From Acidobacteriota bacterium (lineage in GTDB: Bacteria > Acidobacteriota > Terriglobia > Terriglobales > Acidobacteriaceae): a stretch of 64,000 nucleotides of DNA. Below the pieces are notes generated by a model. That model did no database searches and was not told the DNA's origin. It worked only from the letters and a program-made list of their open reading frames with translations. The translations under genes and the position numbers were made by a program. The stretch is taken from assembly GCA_013289765.1 (NCBI GenBank), contig JABCZI010000013.1:78397-142396 (forward strand), given 5' to 3'. Below are positions 16,009 to 24,188 of the stretch, piece by piece (the stretch's first letter is position 1; every line of letters begins with the position of its first letter).

Positions 16009-17118
16009 TTACTTTCCCCGCATGGCTCTACGGTACGCCGCTACATTATTGTTGTGCTCTTCAATCGAGCGGGCGAAACGGTGGTGGCCGGCAGCGTCGG
16101 CGACGAAGTAGTAGTAGTCGCTTTGCGCGGGGTGCATGGCGGCTTCCAGCGCGCTTTTGCCGGGATTGCCGATGGGGCCGGGCGGAAGTCCGGCATGGGT
16201 GTAAGTGTTGTAGGGAGAGTTGAAGCGCATGTCATCGTGGTGGAGCGCGCCGGAATATGTTCCCGCTAACAGTTCCGCATAGATGATGCTGGGGTCGGCG
16301 TCGAGCGCGATTCTCTTGGCCAGGCGGTTGTAATAGACGCTGGCGACCAGTGGGCGTTCTTCGGCCACGGCGGTTTCTTTTTCGACGATTGACGCCATAA
16401 TTACCGTGCGTTCCAGATCAGTTTGAACCACAATCTGAGGCTGGTCGAGGTCGCGTATCTGACCCGTGATGAAACCGGCGCAGATCCGAGGTGAGTTGCC
16501 TGACTCACTTGATCGGCTCTTCGTCGTTTCTGCCGTTTCTTCCTTGGAGGGAAGTAATCCGATCTGATGCGCCACGATACGGAACTGGCACGTCATTTCG
16601 CCGGCGATATCGTGCATGGTTTGCATGCGGCTGAATTGGTAGGTCTCCGGAAAGAGGTAACCTTCCAGAGAGGGCGCGGCAGGTGCGATGTCCGAGACCA
16701 TCCAAGTATCTGATTTCGCTACTTTCAGGAAGTCTGCCGCGGGTCCGAGTCCGGCGGCCTCGACGGCGCGTGCGATATCGAACATAGTGAAGCCCTCGGG
16801 CACGACTACGGTATGAAAATAAACGTCGCCGCGACGCAGGCGTTTTTGGATGTCGATGGTATTCGCCGGCTTGTCGAAGAGATACTCTCCGGCTTTCAGC
16901 GAGTTCCGGTGACGGATATAGCGCCAGAGAATGAAGGCTTCCTCGCTGCGAATCACTCCGGCGCGTTTAAGTTCGTAGGCGATGCGGCGCGTCGAGTAGC
17001 CGGGATGCAGCATCACAAAGGTTTGCGGAGGCGGCGGAATGGGGATCCAAAGAGCCCAGGCGAACCAGCCTGCGGCCGCCAGCATCATAAAGAGGAAGAG
17101 CCAGACGATCTTGCGCAT
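16009..17118 (-). CDS. mltG: endolytic murein transglycosylase MltG
   Basis: Inner-membrane lytic transglycosylase that cuts nascent glycan strands. One N-terminal membrane helix (residues ~5-25) is followed by the LysM-like part (FVMLHPGYSTRRIAYELKRA) and the YceG catalytic domain. SLEGYLFPETYQF and ASIVEKETAVAEERPLVAS contain the catalytic glutamate, and SPYNTYTHAGLPPGPIGNPG closes the active site. About 30 polar residues around 195-225 are an insertion compared with the enterobacterial enzyme. Length 369 is normal. Confidence 0.93.
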   Translation of the reverse strand: MRKIVWLFLFMMLAAAGWFAWALWIPIPPPPQTFVMLHPGYSTRRIAYELKRAGVIRSEEAFILWRYIRHRNSLKAGEYLFDKPANTIDIQKRLRRGDVYFHTVVVPEGFTMFDIARAVEAAGLGPAADFLKVAKSDTWMVSDIAPAAPSLEGYLFPETYQFSRMQTMHDIAGEMTCQFRIVAHQIGLLPSKEETAETTKSRSSESGNSPRICAGFITGQIRDLDQPQIVVQTDLERTVIMASIVEKETAVAEERPLVASVYYNRLAKRIALDADPSIIYAELLAGTYSGALHHDDMRFNSPYNTYTHAGLPPGPIGNPGKSALEAAMHPAQSDYYYFVADAAGHHRFARSIEEHNNNVAAYRRAMRGK

Positions 17119-17326
17119 CTTTAATCTTTAATCTCTGGCCACAGTTTAGATGATGATCGCTGGGCAACGGAATTGACTTTAGTAAGACCCCAGCTGCCTG
17201 GTTAGCTTGCATAGTGGCGCAGCATGGCCCATGACCATGCTTGTTCCCCGAAGGGCCAGGTGCCGCTGGTTTTGCACCCTTTTCGGCGCGCTATACTCAA
17301 ATGGCCTAGGAGTCATCTGATACTTC

Positions 17327-18262
17327 ATGAGACGTACGCCGTCCCTCTGGACTTTGGCCATAGTTCTTGCAGTTTTCCCCACTGCGGGTTGTCTGCTTCG
17401 CACCCGGCCAGTGGAAGAGACCTACTCTAAGACCCCCCTTAAGGAGTCCAAACAGGCGGGATTAATCGACGCCATCAATGAACAGGCGCAGAAAATACAG
17501 TCTCTGAAGGCCACCGTGGATATTGATACGTCCGCGGGCGGGGCAAAGAAGGGGCAGGTCACCGACTACAAAGAGATTCGCGGTTACGTACTGGCGCGCA
17601 AACCGCAGATGCTCCACATGATCGGGCTGCTGCCGATTGTGCGCACAACGGCCTTCGATATGGTCAGCAATGGGGAGGAGTTTAAACTGTGGATTCCTCC
17701 GAAGAACCGCTTCGTGGTCGGGCGCAACGAAGTGCAAACCTATAACGTTGACGAGCCCATGGAAAACCTTCGGCCACAGGATATTTATGAAGCGCTACTG
17801 ATCCGGCACATCGATTCTGAGCACGAGATTGCCGTACTCGAAAATGGTTTCGAGATTCTGCACGACGCTAAGGGGCATCGAGTGCTGCAGGCAGACTACG
17901 AACTGGTGGTGATTCGAAAGAGCGTCCAGGGATGGAAGCTGTCTCGCAAGATTGTTTTCAGCCGCACCGACCTGCAGCCTCATCGGCAGTACATCTATGA
18001 CGAGCAAGGAAATCTGATAACCGACGCCCGCTATGCGGACTACAAGGAGTACGACGGGGTCAGTTTTGCTTCGCGCATTGAGATTTTTCGGCCGCAGGAA
18101 GAGTACGACATCAAGCTGAATATGTTGAAGCTGGAAATCAACAAGCCGCTGCGGGATGATCAGTTCGCACTGGAGCAGCCGCCGGGGGCCGACGTGGTGC
18201 ATCTGGACAAGCCGCAATCGAGCGCGGTGACACCGCCGCCGCAAGCGGAAAATCATCCGTAG
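17327..18262 (+). CDS. LolA-like / DUF4292-type lipoprotein
   Basis: A 311-residue predicted outer-membrane or periplasmic lipoprotein. The signal peptide ends in the lipobox FPTAGC (Cys22). The body is beta-rich with alternating strands (GYVLARKPQMLHMIGLLP, FDMVSNGEEFKLWIPPKNRF, YADYKEYDGVSFASRIEI), similar to LolA/LppX-type lipid-binding folds (inference). The C-terminus is Pro-rich. It precedes an FtsX-type permease on the same strand, separated by a large inverted repeat. Confidence 0.72.
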   Translation: MRRTPSLWTLAIVLAVFPTAGCLLRTRPVEETYSKTPLKESKQAGLIDAINEQAQKIQSLKATVDIDTSAGGAKKGQVTDYKEIRGYVLARKPQMLHMIGLLPIVRTTAFDMVSNGEEFKLWIPPKNRFVVGRNEVQTYNVDEPMENLRPQDIYEALLIRHIDSEHEIAVLENGFEILHDAKGHRVLQADYELVVIRKSVQGWKLSRKIVFSRTDLQPHRQYIYDEQGNLITDARYADYKEYDGVSFASRIEIFRPQEEYDIKLNMLKLEINKPLRDDQFALEQPPGADVVHLDKPQSSAVTPPPQAENHP

Positions 18263-18283
18263 CAGATTGTTTTCATTAGAATT

Positions 18284-18381
18284 GTCATCCCGAGCGAAGC
18301 GAGGGATCTTGGTTTTCGCCGGCGCGATTCGGTATGGTAGTACCGGCAGGAACCAAGGTCCCTCGCTTCGCTCGGGATGAC
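18284..18381. repeat. inverted repeat with 31-bp arms (REP-like)
   Basis: Arms 18284-18314 and 18351-18381 are complementary except for one base. The arm begins GTCATCCCGAGCGAAGCGAG. The element lies between the lipoprotein gene and the permease gene and could form a strong hairpin. A single arm of the same sequence occurs at 36039, so it belongs to a dispersed family. Confidence 0.85.
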
Positions 18382-18407
18382 TGGATGTATGGGGTTATTC
18401 TTCTCCG

Positions 18408-19514
18408 ATGATGAATAGAATGATTGTCGCGAACCTGGTGCACCGGCCGATCCGGTCGCTGATCAGTATTGTGGCTATTGCGCTGGAAGTGGCGCTGATC
18501 CTGCTGATTGCTGGGCTGTGCTACGGCATCATGAACGATTCCAAGAATCGCACGGCCGGCATTGGCGCGGATGTAATCGTACAGCCACCAGGGTCATCGA
18601 ATTTAGCGGGCATCAGTGGCGCGCCCGTTCCTATTAAAGTTGGCGATATTCTGCGCGGGTTGCCGCATGTGAAAGTGGTAAGCCCGGTGATCTGGCAGCT
18701 TACGACGGCGGGCACGCTGGAAGTGATTGATGGAATCGATCTGCCAAGCTTCGAAGGTTTAGGAGGGCCGTTTCAATATATCGCCGGTGGGCCATTTCAA
18801 GGTCCGAATGATGTTTTGGTCGACGACTATATTGCGCGCCAGAAGAATGTAAAGGTCGGCAGCACGATGGAAATTCTGAACCACCCATTCCGCGTCTCCG
18901 GAGTCGTGGAGAATGGCCGCGGCGCGCGCAAGTTTCTGCCGATCTCTACTCTGCAGGACCTGATTGGAGCGAAGGATAAGGCGTCGGTCTTTTATGTGAA
19001 GCTCGACGATCCGGCCAACGCGGACGCGGTGGTGAAAGAAGTGAAGAGCCAGCCGGGCATGGAGAAGTATTCCGTGCAGTCAACCGAGGAATATCTCAGC
19101 ATGATGACGCCCAGCAGCTTGCCGGGATTCCGGCCGTTCATCGGCGTCGTGATTGGGGTGAGCCTGATCATCGGCTTTCTGGTGATTTTCCAATCGATGT
19201 ATGCGGCGGTGATGGAGCGCACGCGCGAGATTGGAATTCTGAAAGCGATGGGCGCGTCGAAGTTCTATATCGTAAACGCGATCCTGCGGGAGACGGGGCT
19301 GTTGGCTATGGTGGGCATCGGGTTGGGGATTGTTTTCAGTTTTGCGGCGAGCTGGGGAATCCGGCAGCGCTTTCCGCTGGTACAGGTTGTGGTGAGTGGA
19401 GACTGGGTCGTACGCGCCATGATTGTTGCGGTGGTTGGAGCGATCGCAGGGGCACTGTATCCGGCGTTCAAGGCGGCAGGAAAAGATCCGATTGAGGCGC
19501 TGGCTTATGAGTAA
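18408..19514 (+). CDS. FtsX/MacB-type ABC transporter permease
   Basis: A 368-residue permease with the FtsX topology: one helix at residues ~18-42, a large extracytoplasmic domain (~45-250), then three helices (FIGVVIGVSLIIGFLVIF, LLAMVGIGLGIVFSFAA, VVRAMIVAVVGAIAGALYP). The coupling motif is MERTREIGILKAMGASKF. Such proteins (MacB/LolCE/DevC type) work with an ATPase, which is not adjacent here. The lipoprotein upstream may be a partner (inference). Confidence 0.85.
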   Translation: MMNRMIVANLVHRPIRSLISIVAIALEVALILLIAGLCYGIMNDSKNRTAGIGADVIVQPPGSSNLAGISGAPVPIKVGDILRGLPHVKVVSPVIWQLTTAGTLEVIDGIDLPSFEGLGGPFQYIAGGPFQGPNDVLVDDYIARQKNVKVGSTMEILNHPFRVSGVVENGRGARKFLPISTLQDLIGAKDKASVFYVKLDDPANADAVVKEVKSQPGMEKYSVQSTEEYLSMMTPSSLPGFRPFIGVVIGVSLIIGFLVIFQSMYAAVMERTREIGILKAMGASKFYIVNAILRETGLLAMVGIGLGIVFSFAASWGIRQRFPLVQVVVSGDWVVRAMIVAVVGAIAGALYPAFKAAGKDPIEALAYE

Positions 19515-19550
19515 CAGGTTTGGTGCTTACTTAAGACAGACCGTAATTCT

Positions 19551-20072
19551 TTATTCTTCCGATTCCTGCTTCGCTTCGATTCCTGCCCGGCTCAACAGAC
19601 GCCGCAATGCTCTTTCCCCAGCGGCACCGCGTTGTTCGCCGGCGATGTTGCCGTCGCGGTCGATCACTACATAGATCGGATAGCTCTGCGCGTTGTACAT
19701 GGCGGCAAGATTGGTGTCTTTAGTAAGCACGATGGGAACGGATCGCGGGTGCTCGGCGAGATATTTCTTCACCTTTTGATCGGGCTCGAGGACGTCAACC
19801 GCGAGCACGATCAGGCCTTTGTCGGCGAATTCCTTGGCCATGTCGTCGACCAGTTCGGCTTCAGCTTCGCAGTACTGGCACCAGGTGGTCCAGAACTCGA
19901 AGAGCACGACTTTGCCTTTGACCGATGCGTTGTTGAACTGGTCGCCGGTTGTGGTTTTGGCGCGGAAGCGCGGGGCGGCTTGACCGGTTTCGTCCGCGCC
20001 GAAGACGAACAGCGTTGTGAGCGCGATCGCCAGGGATGCGAGACGGCGAACGGCCGATAATGGCGCTGCCAT
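19551..20072 (-). CDS. TlpA-like thiol-disulfide oxidoreductase
   Basis: A 173-residue periplasmic thioredoxin-fold protein. A signal sequence or anchor (SLAIALTTLFVFGADETGQA) is followed by the thioredoxin domain with the redox motif WTTWCQYC and the cis-Pro segment AQSYPIYVVIDRDG. It likely reduces or exchanges disulfides in exported proteins. The start MAAPLSAVRR is preferred to an ATG six codons upstream. Confidence 0.88.
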   Translation of the reverse strand: MAAPLSAVRRLASLAIALTTLFVFGADETGQAAPRFRAKTTTGDQFNNASVKGKVVLFEFWTTWCQYCEAEAELVDDMAKEFADKGLIVLAVDVLEPDQKVKKYLAEHPRSVPIVLTKDTNLAAMYNAQSYPIYVVIDRDGNIAGEQRGAAGERALRRLLSRAGIEAKQESEE

Positions 20073-20171
20073 GGGGCGGAATACTAGCACGAATCAATAT
20101 GGGCAACCAGGACATTACGTTCATTAAGGTAGTGTCTTAAACACTGTGTTGCTGACTTAGTTGAATGGCGG

Positions 20172-20426
20172 TCAAGTTGCCTTCGGATCACCGTCGTCCT
20201 TCGCCCACTTTGCTTTCTTGTCGCAAAGGAACGACATTGCGATGCCTACGGCAATAATCACGACACCGATAAATTCGCAGAAGCCTTCGACTGCGCTTGG
20301 ACGCCAGAACCGCATAAGCCCCAACGCCAAGATCGAACCAATAATGATTCCAGCTCCTACGCCGCAGGCCGCAAACCACCAGACAGCTTGCCGCTCCAAA
20401 CGCTGCGACTTCGATTCTTCAGCCAT
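20172..20426 (-). CDS. IS passenger: small membrane protein
   Basis: An 84-residue protein with two hydrophobic helices (WWFAACGVGAGIIIGSILALG and FIGVVIIAVGIAMSFLC) and charged ends. It follows the coiled-coil gene by 11 bp on the same strand, inside the inverted repeats. The ATG of MAEESKSQRLERQ is used. Role unknown; not required for transposition in related elements as far as the family shows. Confidence 0.6.
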   Translation of the reverse strand: MAEESKSQRLERQAVWWFAACGVGAGIIIGSILALGLMRFWRPSAVEGFCEFIGVVIIAVGIAMSFLCDKKAKWAKDDGDPKAT

Positions 20427-20437
20427 GCCATGGGAGT

Positions 20438-20614
20438 CTACGCCGTCCTCGGTTTCTTGGGCCACGGTTGTCCGGAATCGCGTAACTGCTCCAGATTCCG
20501 TATCGTCTTCCGCAGGGCATCTATCCGCCCTTTAGCATCGTCAATTTGTCGCTTTGCATCGTGTATTAACCCATCCCACTTGGTTAATACATTTTCCTTG
20601 ACACGTTTTTCCAT
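20438..20614 (-). CDS. IS passenger: short coiled-coil protein
   Basis: A 58-residue basic, helical protein (MEKRVKENVLTKWDGL, AKRQIDDAKGRIDALRKTIR) with strong heptad character. An AGG nine bases upstream of the ATG supports the start; an ATG seven codons earlier is possible. It is divergent from the wing-helix passenger gene, whose start lies 19 bp away, so the two share a promoter region. Confidence 0.55.
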   Translation of the reverse strand: MEKRVKENVLTKWDGLIHDAKRQIDDAKGRIDALRKTIRNLEQLRDSGQPWPKKPRTA

Positions 20615-20633
20615 TTGCGTTAACCTCAATTTC

Positions 20634-21107
20634 ATGCCTAACTATACGGCCACTGCCGCTGAATTTGAAGAGGAACTCAGACGGCTTGTTGGCCAAAGAG
20701 ACGAATTGGACCGCCAGATCGCCAATGTGACTAAGGCGCTGGAAGCTATCCAGACACTGGCACAGGAAAGCAGAGAGCCTCTGGTTGTTCCTCCCGATCT
20801 TGATTCGACACCTGCGGGATTTACGGATCGCGTGCGAACCGTGGTGAGTGCTAACTACCCGAGGGCCGTCACAGCCGTGGAGGTAAGGGACGCACTCTCC
20901 GATTCTGGTTCCGATCTTAAAACGATGCTCATCCACGTCCACAATACACTCAAGCGATTGCAGAGACAGCGCGAGGTTCACGCCAGCCTCGGCTCGGATG
21001 GCCGCACTGCCTACGTTAAAGCGATGGAGAGCGTTGGACAAATTGCTGAGAGGATGCTCTCGGAATACCCCGTTATAACAGAGGCCGAGGCTAAGAGAAG
21101 GAAATGA
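20634..21107 (+). CDS. IS passenger: coiled-coil / winged-helix-like protein
   Basis: A 157-residue protein. Residues ~8-45 are a coiled coil (AAEFEEELRRLVGQRDELD); residues ~68-135 look like a winged helix (DRVRTVVSANYPRAVTAVEV, LKTMLIHVHNTLKRLQ, DGRTAYVKA). It may bind DNA and regulate the element (inference). The upstream frame is open for another 82 codons but overlaps the divergent gene and is not protein-like. Confidence 0.65.
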   Translation: MPNYTATAAEFEEELRRLVGQRDELDRQIANVTKALEAIQTLAQESREPLVVPPDLDSTPAGFTDRVRTVVSANYPRAVTAVEVRDALSDSGSDLKTMLIHVHNTLKRLQRQREVHASLGSDGRTAYVKAMESVGQIAERMLSEYPVITEAEAKRRK

Positions 21108-21126
21108 CTTTCGCGTTGAATACAAT

Positions 21127-21153
21127 CCGCGCAGTGCGGTCAACACTGCGCGG
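21127..21153. terminator. perfect 10-bp hairpin inside the IS element
   Basis: CCGCGCAGTG, a 7-base loop, then CACTGCGCGG, 20 bp after the winged-helix gene stop. No T-run follows, so it may be a terminator or a structural site of the element. Confidence 0.45.
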
Positions 21154-21380
21154 TAGGAAGGCGGAACACAGTGAGAATCGTGATTCAGATCAGATTCACT
21201 GCTAACGGTCCAACGGTGGAAGTAACCGTTTATCCACCCTAGCGGGTAAACCTTAACGTAATGCGCCCCGTCTGCGGCTCGAACCGTAGGCGGGGCTAAT
21301 CCAAAGCGCGGAGTGACCCACGCCTCAGACCACAAGCTATTTTGGCTGGTTTCTTCGCATAACGCAAGCGGAGAAATCAG

Positions 21381-22337
21381 ATGACCTGCACCCGATGTAA
21401 CCACCAAGACTGCAAGCGGTTCGGCTATTTCGGAAAGACTCGCGTCCAGAGATGGCGTTGTCAATCCTGTTCTGCTACTTTCTGCGAACCCCACACCAAA
21501 CTTACCCGAGACACGATGGCCGCGAATCCCGATGCGGCAGAACGCGCCCTGCATTGCCTGTTGGAAGGATGCTCGATCCGATCCACAGAACGACTCACCG
21601 GACTCAACCGCAACACGATCATGCGCCTCTTGCTTGTCGCTGGCGAACGCAGCAACCGACTGATGGATGCGAGAATGCGAAATCTCAGCCCCAGGTATTT
21701 GCAGGTTGACGAAATTTGGACCTACGTCGGCAAGAAACGGCGCAACGTGCGTAGCGGAGATTCGCCCGAACTTGGTGACCAATGGATTTACGTGGCCATT
21801 GACGCGGAAACCAAGCTTGTTCCTTCGTTCCGCATCGGCAAGCGCGTGCGTCCTGATACGTGGGCTTTCCTTTGGGACTTGCACAAGCGCCTTGCGAATC
21901 GCGTCCAGCTCACGACGGACGGGCTGAACCACTACACCGTAACCGTTCCCGAGTGCTTCGGTACGGATGTAGACTTCGCACAGTTGACGAAAATGTTTGG
22001 CGACTACGGGCAGTTCGATACTCCCGAAGCGCGGTACTCCCCACCACGGATCTCGGGGGTTATATCCAAGGTTCGACAAGGCGATCCCGACCCCGACCAT
22101 ATCAGCACTTCGTTTGTAGAGCGGCAGAACCTGACCATGCGAATGGCGATGCGCCGATTTACGCGACTCACCAATGCGTTCAGCAAGAAGCTGTCGCACC
22201 TGAAAGCCGCTGTCGCTCTGCACTTCGCGTACTATAATTTCTGCCGCGTTCATTCCAGCCTCAGAGTTACTCCCGCGATGGAAGCGGGGATTGCGGATCA
22301 TGTTTGGAGCATTCAGGAATTACTTCACTCGGCGTAG
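21381..22337 (+). CDS. IS1-family transposase
   Basis: A 318-residue DDE recombinase made as a single reading frame. An N-terminal zinc ribbon (CTRCNHQDCKRFG, WRCQSCSATFCEPH) and helix-turn-helix (SIRSTERLTGLNRNTIMRLL) bind the ends. The catalytic triad is in YLQVDEIWTYVG, LTTDGLNHY and STSFVERQNLTMRMAMRR, the last being the typical IS1 E-R-x-N-L segment. No frameshift window is needed, unlike classical IS1. Intact, hence probably active. Confidence 0.93.
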   Translation: MTCTRCNHQDCKRFGYFGKTRVQRWRCQSCSATFCEPHTKLTRDTMAANPDAAERALHCLLEGCSIRSTERLTGLNRNTIMRLLLVAGERSNRLMDARMRNLSPRYLQVDEIWTYVGKKRRNVRSGDSPELGDQWIYVAIDAETKLVPSFRIGKRVRPDTWAFLWDLHKRLANRVQLTTDGLNHYTVTVPECFGTDVDFAQLTKMFGDYGQFDTPEARYSPPRISGVISKVRQGDPDPDHISTSFVERQNLTMRMAMRRFTRLTNAFSKKLSHLKAAVALHFAYYNFCRVHSSLRVTPAMEAGIADHVWSIQELLHSA

Positions 22338-22346
22338 AGGTTTCGC

Positions 22347-22778
22347 ATGATGGAGCAGTTGTGGAGGATGCGCTGCCAGCGTTGTCAAAAGCCCATCGCG
22401 CTCCCGCGTCGAAACCCAACAGGAACACCTGAGAATCCACAAGATCAACCCACGGGTACTTGGTCTCTAATGATCGTATGCCGTAACTGTGAGCGACGGT
22501 TCGACTACACGGCACAAGATGTCCGGCTTGATCCCGTTCAAGCGCCAGACCAAGCGTTACCGATTGATGTTCTATGGCGCGGAGTGTTTGAATGTGCCCA
22601 CGAACATTGCAGACGACGCTTCGAAGCGTATACCAGCGCCGAACATTTCTTATCGCCCAACGAAGTACGGCTGTTCTTGTTAAATGCCACGCAGCCAGCC
22701 ACCTGCCCTCAAGGTCACTTAGTGCCACCCGTGGCCGTTGGTGATCCCTCAATTGTGAAGCAACTGACGAATTGGTAG
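22347..22778 (+). CDS. IS passenger: zinc-finger protein
   Basis: A 143-residue protein with several metal-binding pairs: CQRCQK, CRNCERRF, CAHEHCRRRF and a C-terminal C-x2-G-H (CPQGH). It starts nine bases after the transposase stop, so it is cotranscribed with it. It could be a DNA-binding partner or a passenger unrelated to transposition; no family is recognised. Confidence 0.65.
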   Translation: MMEQLWRMRCQRCQKPIALPRRNPTGTPENPQDQPTGTWSLMIVCRNCERRFDYTAQDVRLDPVQAPDQALPIDVLWRGVFECAHEHCRRRFEAYTSAEHFLSPNEVRLFLLNATQPATCPQGHLVPPVAVGDPSIVKQLTNW

Positions 22779-22858
22779 TATCAGCCATGAAATCCGTACC
22801 CATTCCACTCCTTTTCCAGCAACACGCTATTTAAGACAACACCTTCATTAACTCTGCG

Positions 22859-22888
22859 TTGACAATCTCTTGCGCCCTACGGTATCTT
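22859..22888 (+). promoter_or_regulatory. sigma-70-like promoter of rplM-rpsI
   Basis: TTGACA, an 18-base spacer and TATCTT, about 130 bp ahead of rplM. The IS target duplication ends only seven bases before the -35 box, so the insertion removed any upstream activating sequence but left the core promoter. Confidence 0.55.
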
Positions 22889-23015
22889 TAAGACTTTGGG
22901 AAGTCTCGCGGTTGCCCGCCTGATGGTCTGGCGTCCTCGCCGGGGAATCAACGAGCGGTCTTCTTTGTAATATTCAATCGCGTTTCGCAATTTTTATCAC
23001 TCTGGGAGAATTCAG

Positions 23016-23471
23016 ATGTCTACCTATTTCCCCAAACCGGGGGAAATTGTGCGCAAGTGGTTCGTCGTGGATGCGGATGGGCAGACGCTTGGGCGGCTGG
23101 CCTCGCAAGTGGCGCGCATCCTTATGGGCAAAGAAAATCCGCAGTACACGCCCTTTCTGGATACCGGCGACCACGTGATTGTGGTGAATGCCGAGAAGAT
23201 TCGCACCACCGGCGTGAAGTCGGAGCAGAAGCAGTATCACCATTACACCGGGTATCCGGGCGGGCTGCGCACTGAAGATTATCGCAAGCGTTTGGCGCGG
23301 AAGCCGGAGCAGATTATTGAAGACGCGGTGCGGCGCATGTTGCCGAAGAACAAGCTGGCGGCGCATATGCTGTCGAAGCTGAATGTTTACAAGGGCGACA
23401 AGCATCCGCACGAGGCGCAGAAGCCGCAGGACCTGAAATTGGAAGTGCGGGCGTACAGCGGGAAGAGTTAA
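23016..23471 (+). CDS. rplM: 50S ribosomal protein L13
   Basis: Early-assembling large-subunit protein. The 151 residues show the family pattern: [46 protein letters not shown] and the [20 protein letters not shown] signature. GGGAG lies about 10 bases upstream of the ATG. It heads the conserved rplM-rpsI pair. Confidence 0.98.
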   Translation: MSTYFPKPGEIVRKWFVVDADGQTLGRLASQVARILMGKENPQYTPFLDTGDHVIVVNAEKIRTTGVKSEQKQYHHYTGYPGGLRTEDYRKRLARKPEQIIEDAVRRMLPKNKLAAHMLSKLNVYKGDKHPHEAQKPQDLKLEVRAYSGKS

Positions 23472-23478
23472 GCAGGAG

Positions 23479-23518
23479 ATCCTTCGCTTCGCCTGAAGAA
23501 CGGCTGCGCTCAGGATCA
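23479..23518. repeat. imperfect hairpin between rplM and rpsI
   Basis: GATCCTTCGC at one end and GCTCAGGATC at the other enclose an imperfect inverted repeat in the 73-bp gap between the two ribosomal genes. It resembles intercistronic repeat debris and may tune the relative expression of the genes. Confidence 0.4.
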
Positions 23519-23544
23519 CAACAAGATTAGGAGCTAAAAGCTAA

Positions 23545-23940
23545 ATGGCAGAATTGGTGCAGTATTACGGAACGGGACGGCGGAAGCGGGCGATTGCGCG
23601 TGTGTATCTGCGTCCGGGCAGCGGCGGTTTCAAGGTGAATGGGCGTGAGTTCGAAGAGTATTTTGTGACGCCGGCGCAGCGCTCCGCGGCAAAAGCGCCG
23701 CTCGCTTCTACCGATACGGCTGTTTCGTTCAACATTGTCGCCAGCGTTCTTGGCGGCGGAGTTCGCGGACAGGCCGATGCGGTGAAGCTCGGAATTGCGC
23801 GCGCCTTGATGCAGTTCAATGCGGAGTTGCGCGGCAAGCTGAAGGCTGAGGGCATGGTGACCCGTGACCCCCGCGGTAAGGAACGAAAGAAGTACGGCCA
23901 GAAGGGCGCGCGTAAACGCTTCCAGTTCTCGAAGCGCTAA
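23545..23940 (+). CDS. rpsI: 30S ribosomal protein S9
   Basis: Small-subunit protein whose C-terminal tail reaches the P-site tRNA. The 131 residues contain [38 protein letters not shown] and the terminal [17 protein letters not shown] with its invariant basic end. Cotranscribed with rplM; a GGAG lies upstream of the ATG. Confidence 0.98.
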   Translation: MAELVQYYGTGRRKRAIARVYLRPGSGGFKVNGREFEEYFVTPAQRSAAKAPLASTDTAVSFNIVASVLGGGVRGQADAVKLGIARALMQFNAELRGKLKAEGMVTRDPRGKERKKYGQKGARKRFQFSKR

Positions 23941-24087
23941 AGAGTTTGGTGGCGAGCAAAACCAAGGTTGCTCGGAATGACAAGGGTTTTTAGATTTGGC
24001 TAAAAGCTAGAAGCTTATAGCTGTTTTTAGGTGTTCAATTCTTCTCGTGCCTCGCGGCGCGGGGACGGGAATGGCAATCGGAGAGCG

Positions 24088-24157
24088 GTACCCAGTTGCC
24101 AGTACCTAGTTGCCAGCGGTTTTTGCTGGGTACTGGGTACTCGGTACTGAGAACTAG
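24088..24157. repeat. degenerate 7/14-bp repeat cluster upstream of rpsB
   Basis: AGTTGCCAG occurs twice 14 bp apart, followed by repeated TGGGTAC/TCGGTAC heptamers that partly complement the first half, so the 248-bp gap between rpsI and rpsB can fold. A short cousin (two TACCTAG units) lies at 25136 after rpsB. No gene is visible in the gap. Confidence 0.5.
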
Positions 24158-24188
24158 CTTCCCGATGCAGACTGAATAAGGAGGTTCA

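Larger units (their letters stand above)
20128..22843 (+). mobile_element. IS1-like insertion element with passenger genes
   Basis: A complete 2,716-bp element. Terminal inverted repeats of 27 bp (20128-20154 and 22817-22843; 22 of 27 match, both beginning GGT and ending GTGTTGCTG inward) are flanked by an identical 8-bp target duplication TTCATTAA (20120-20127 and 22844-22851). Inside are an IS1-family transposase and four other small genes, two leftward and two rightward. This is long for IS1; a subgroup of the family (ISMhu11 type) is known to carry passengers. The exact duplication suggests a recent insertion. Confidence 0.92.

Noticed and set aside
20541..22301. Long open frame of 586 codons on the minus strand across the IS element
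   Set aside because: It is antisense to the transposase and winged-helix genes, has no protein-family features, and is explained by codon bias on the other strand.
22852..23015. Ribosomal-protein leader riboregulator for L13
   Set aside because: No clear conserved fold could be drawn by eye in the 130-base leader; only the promoter is reported.
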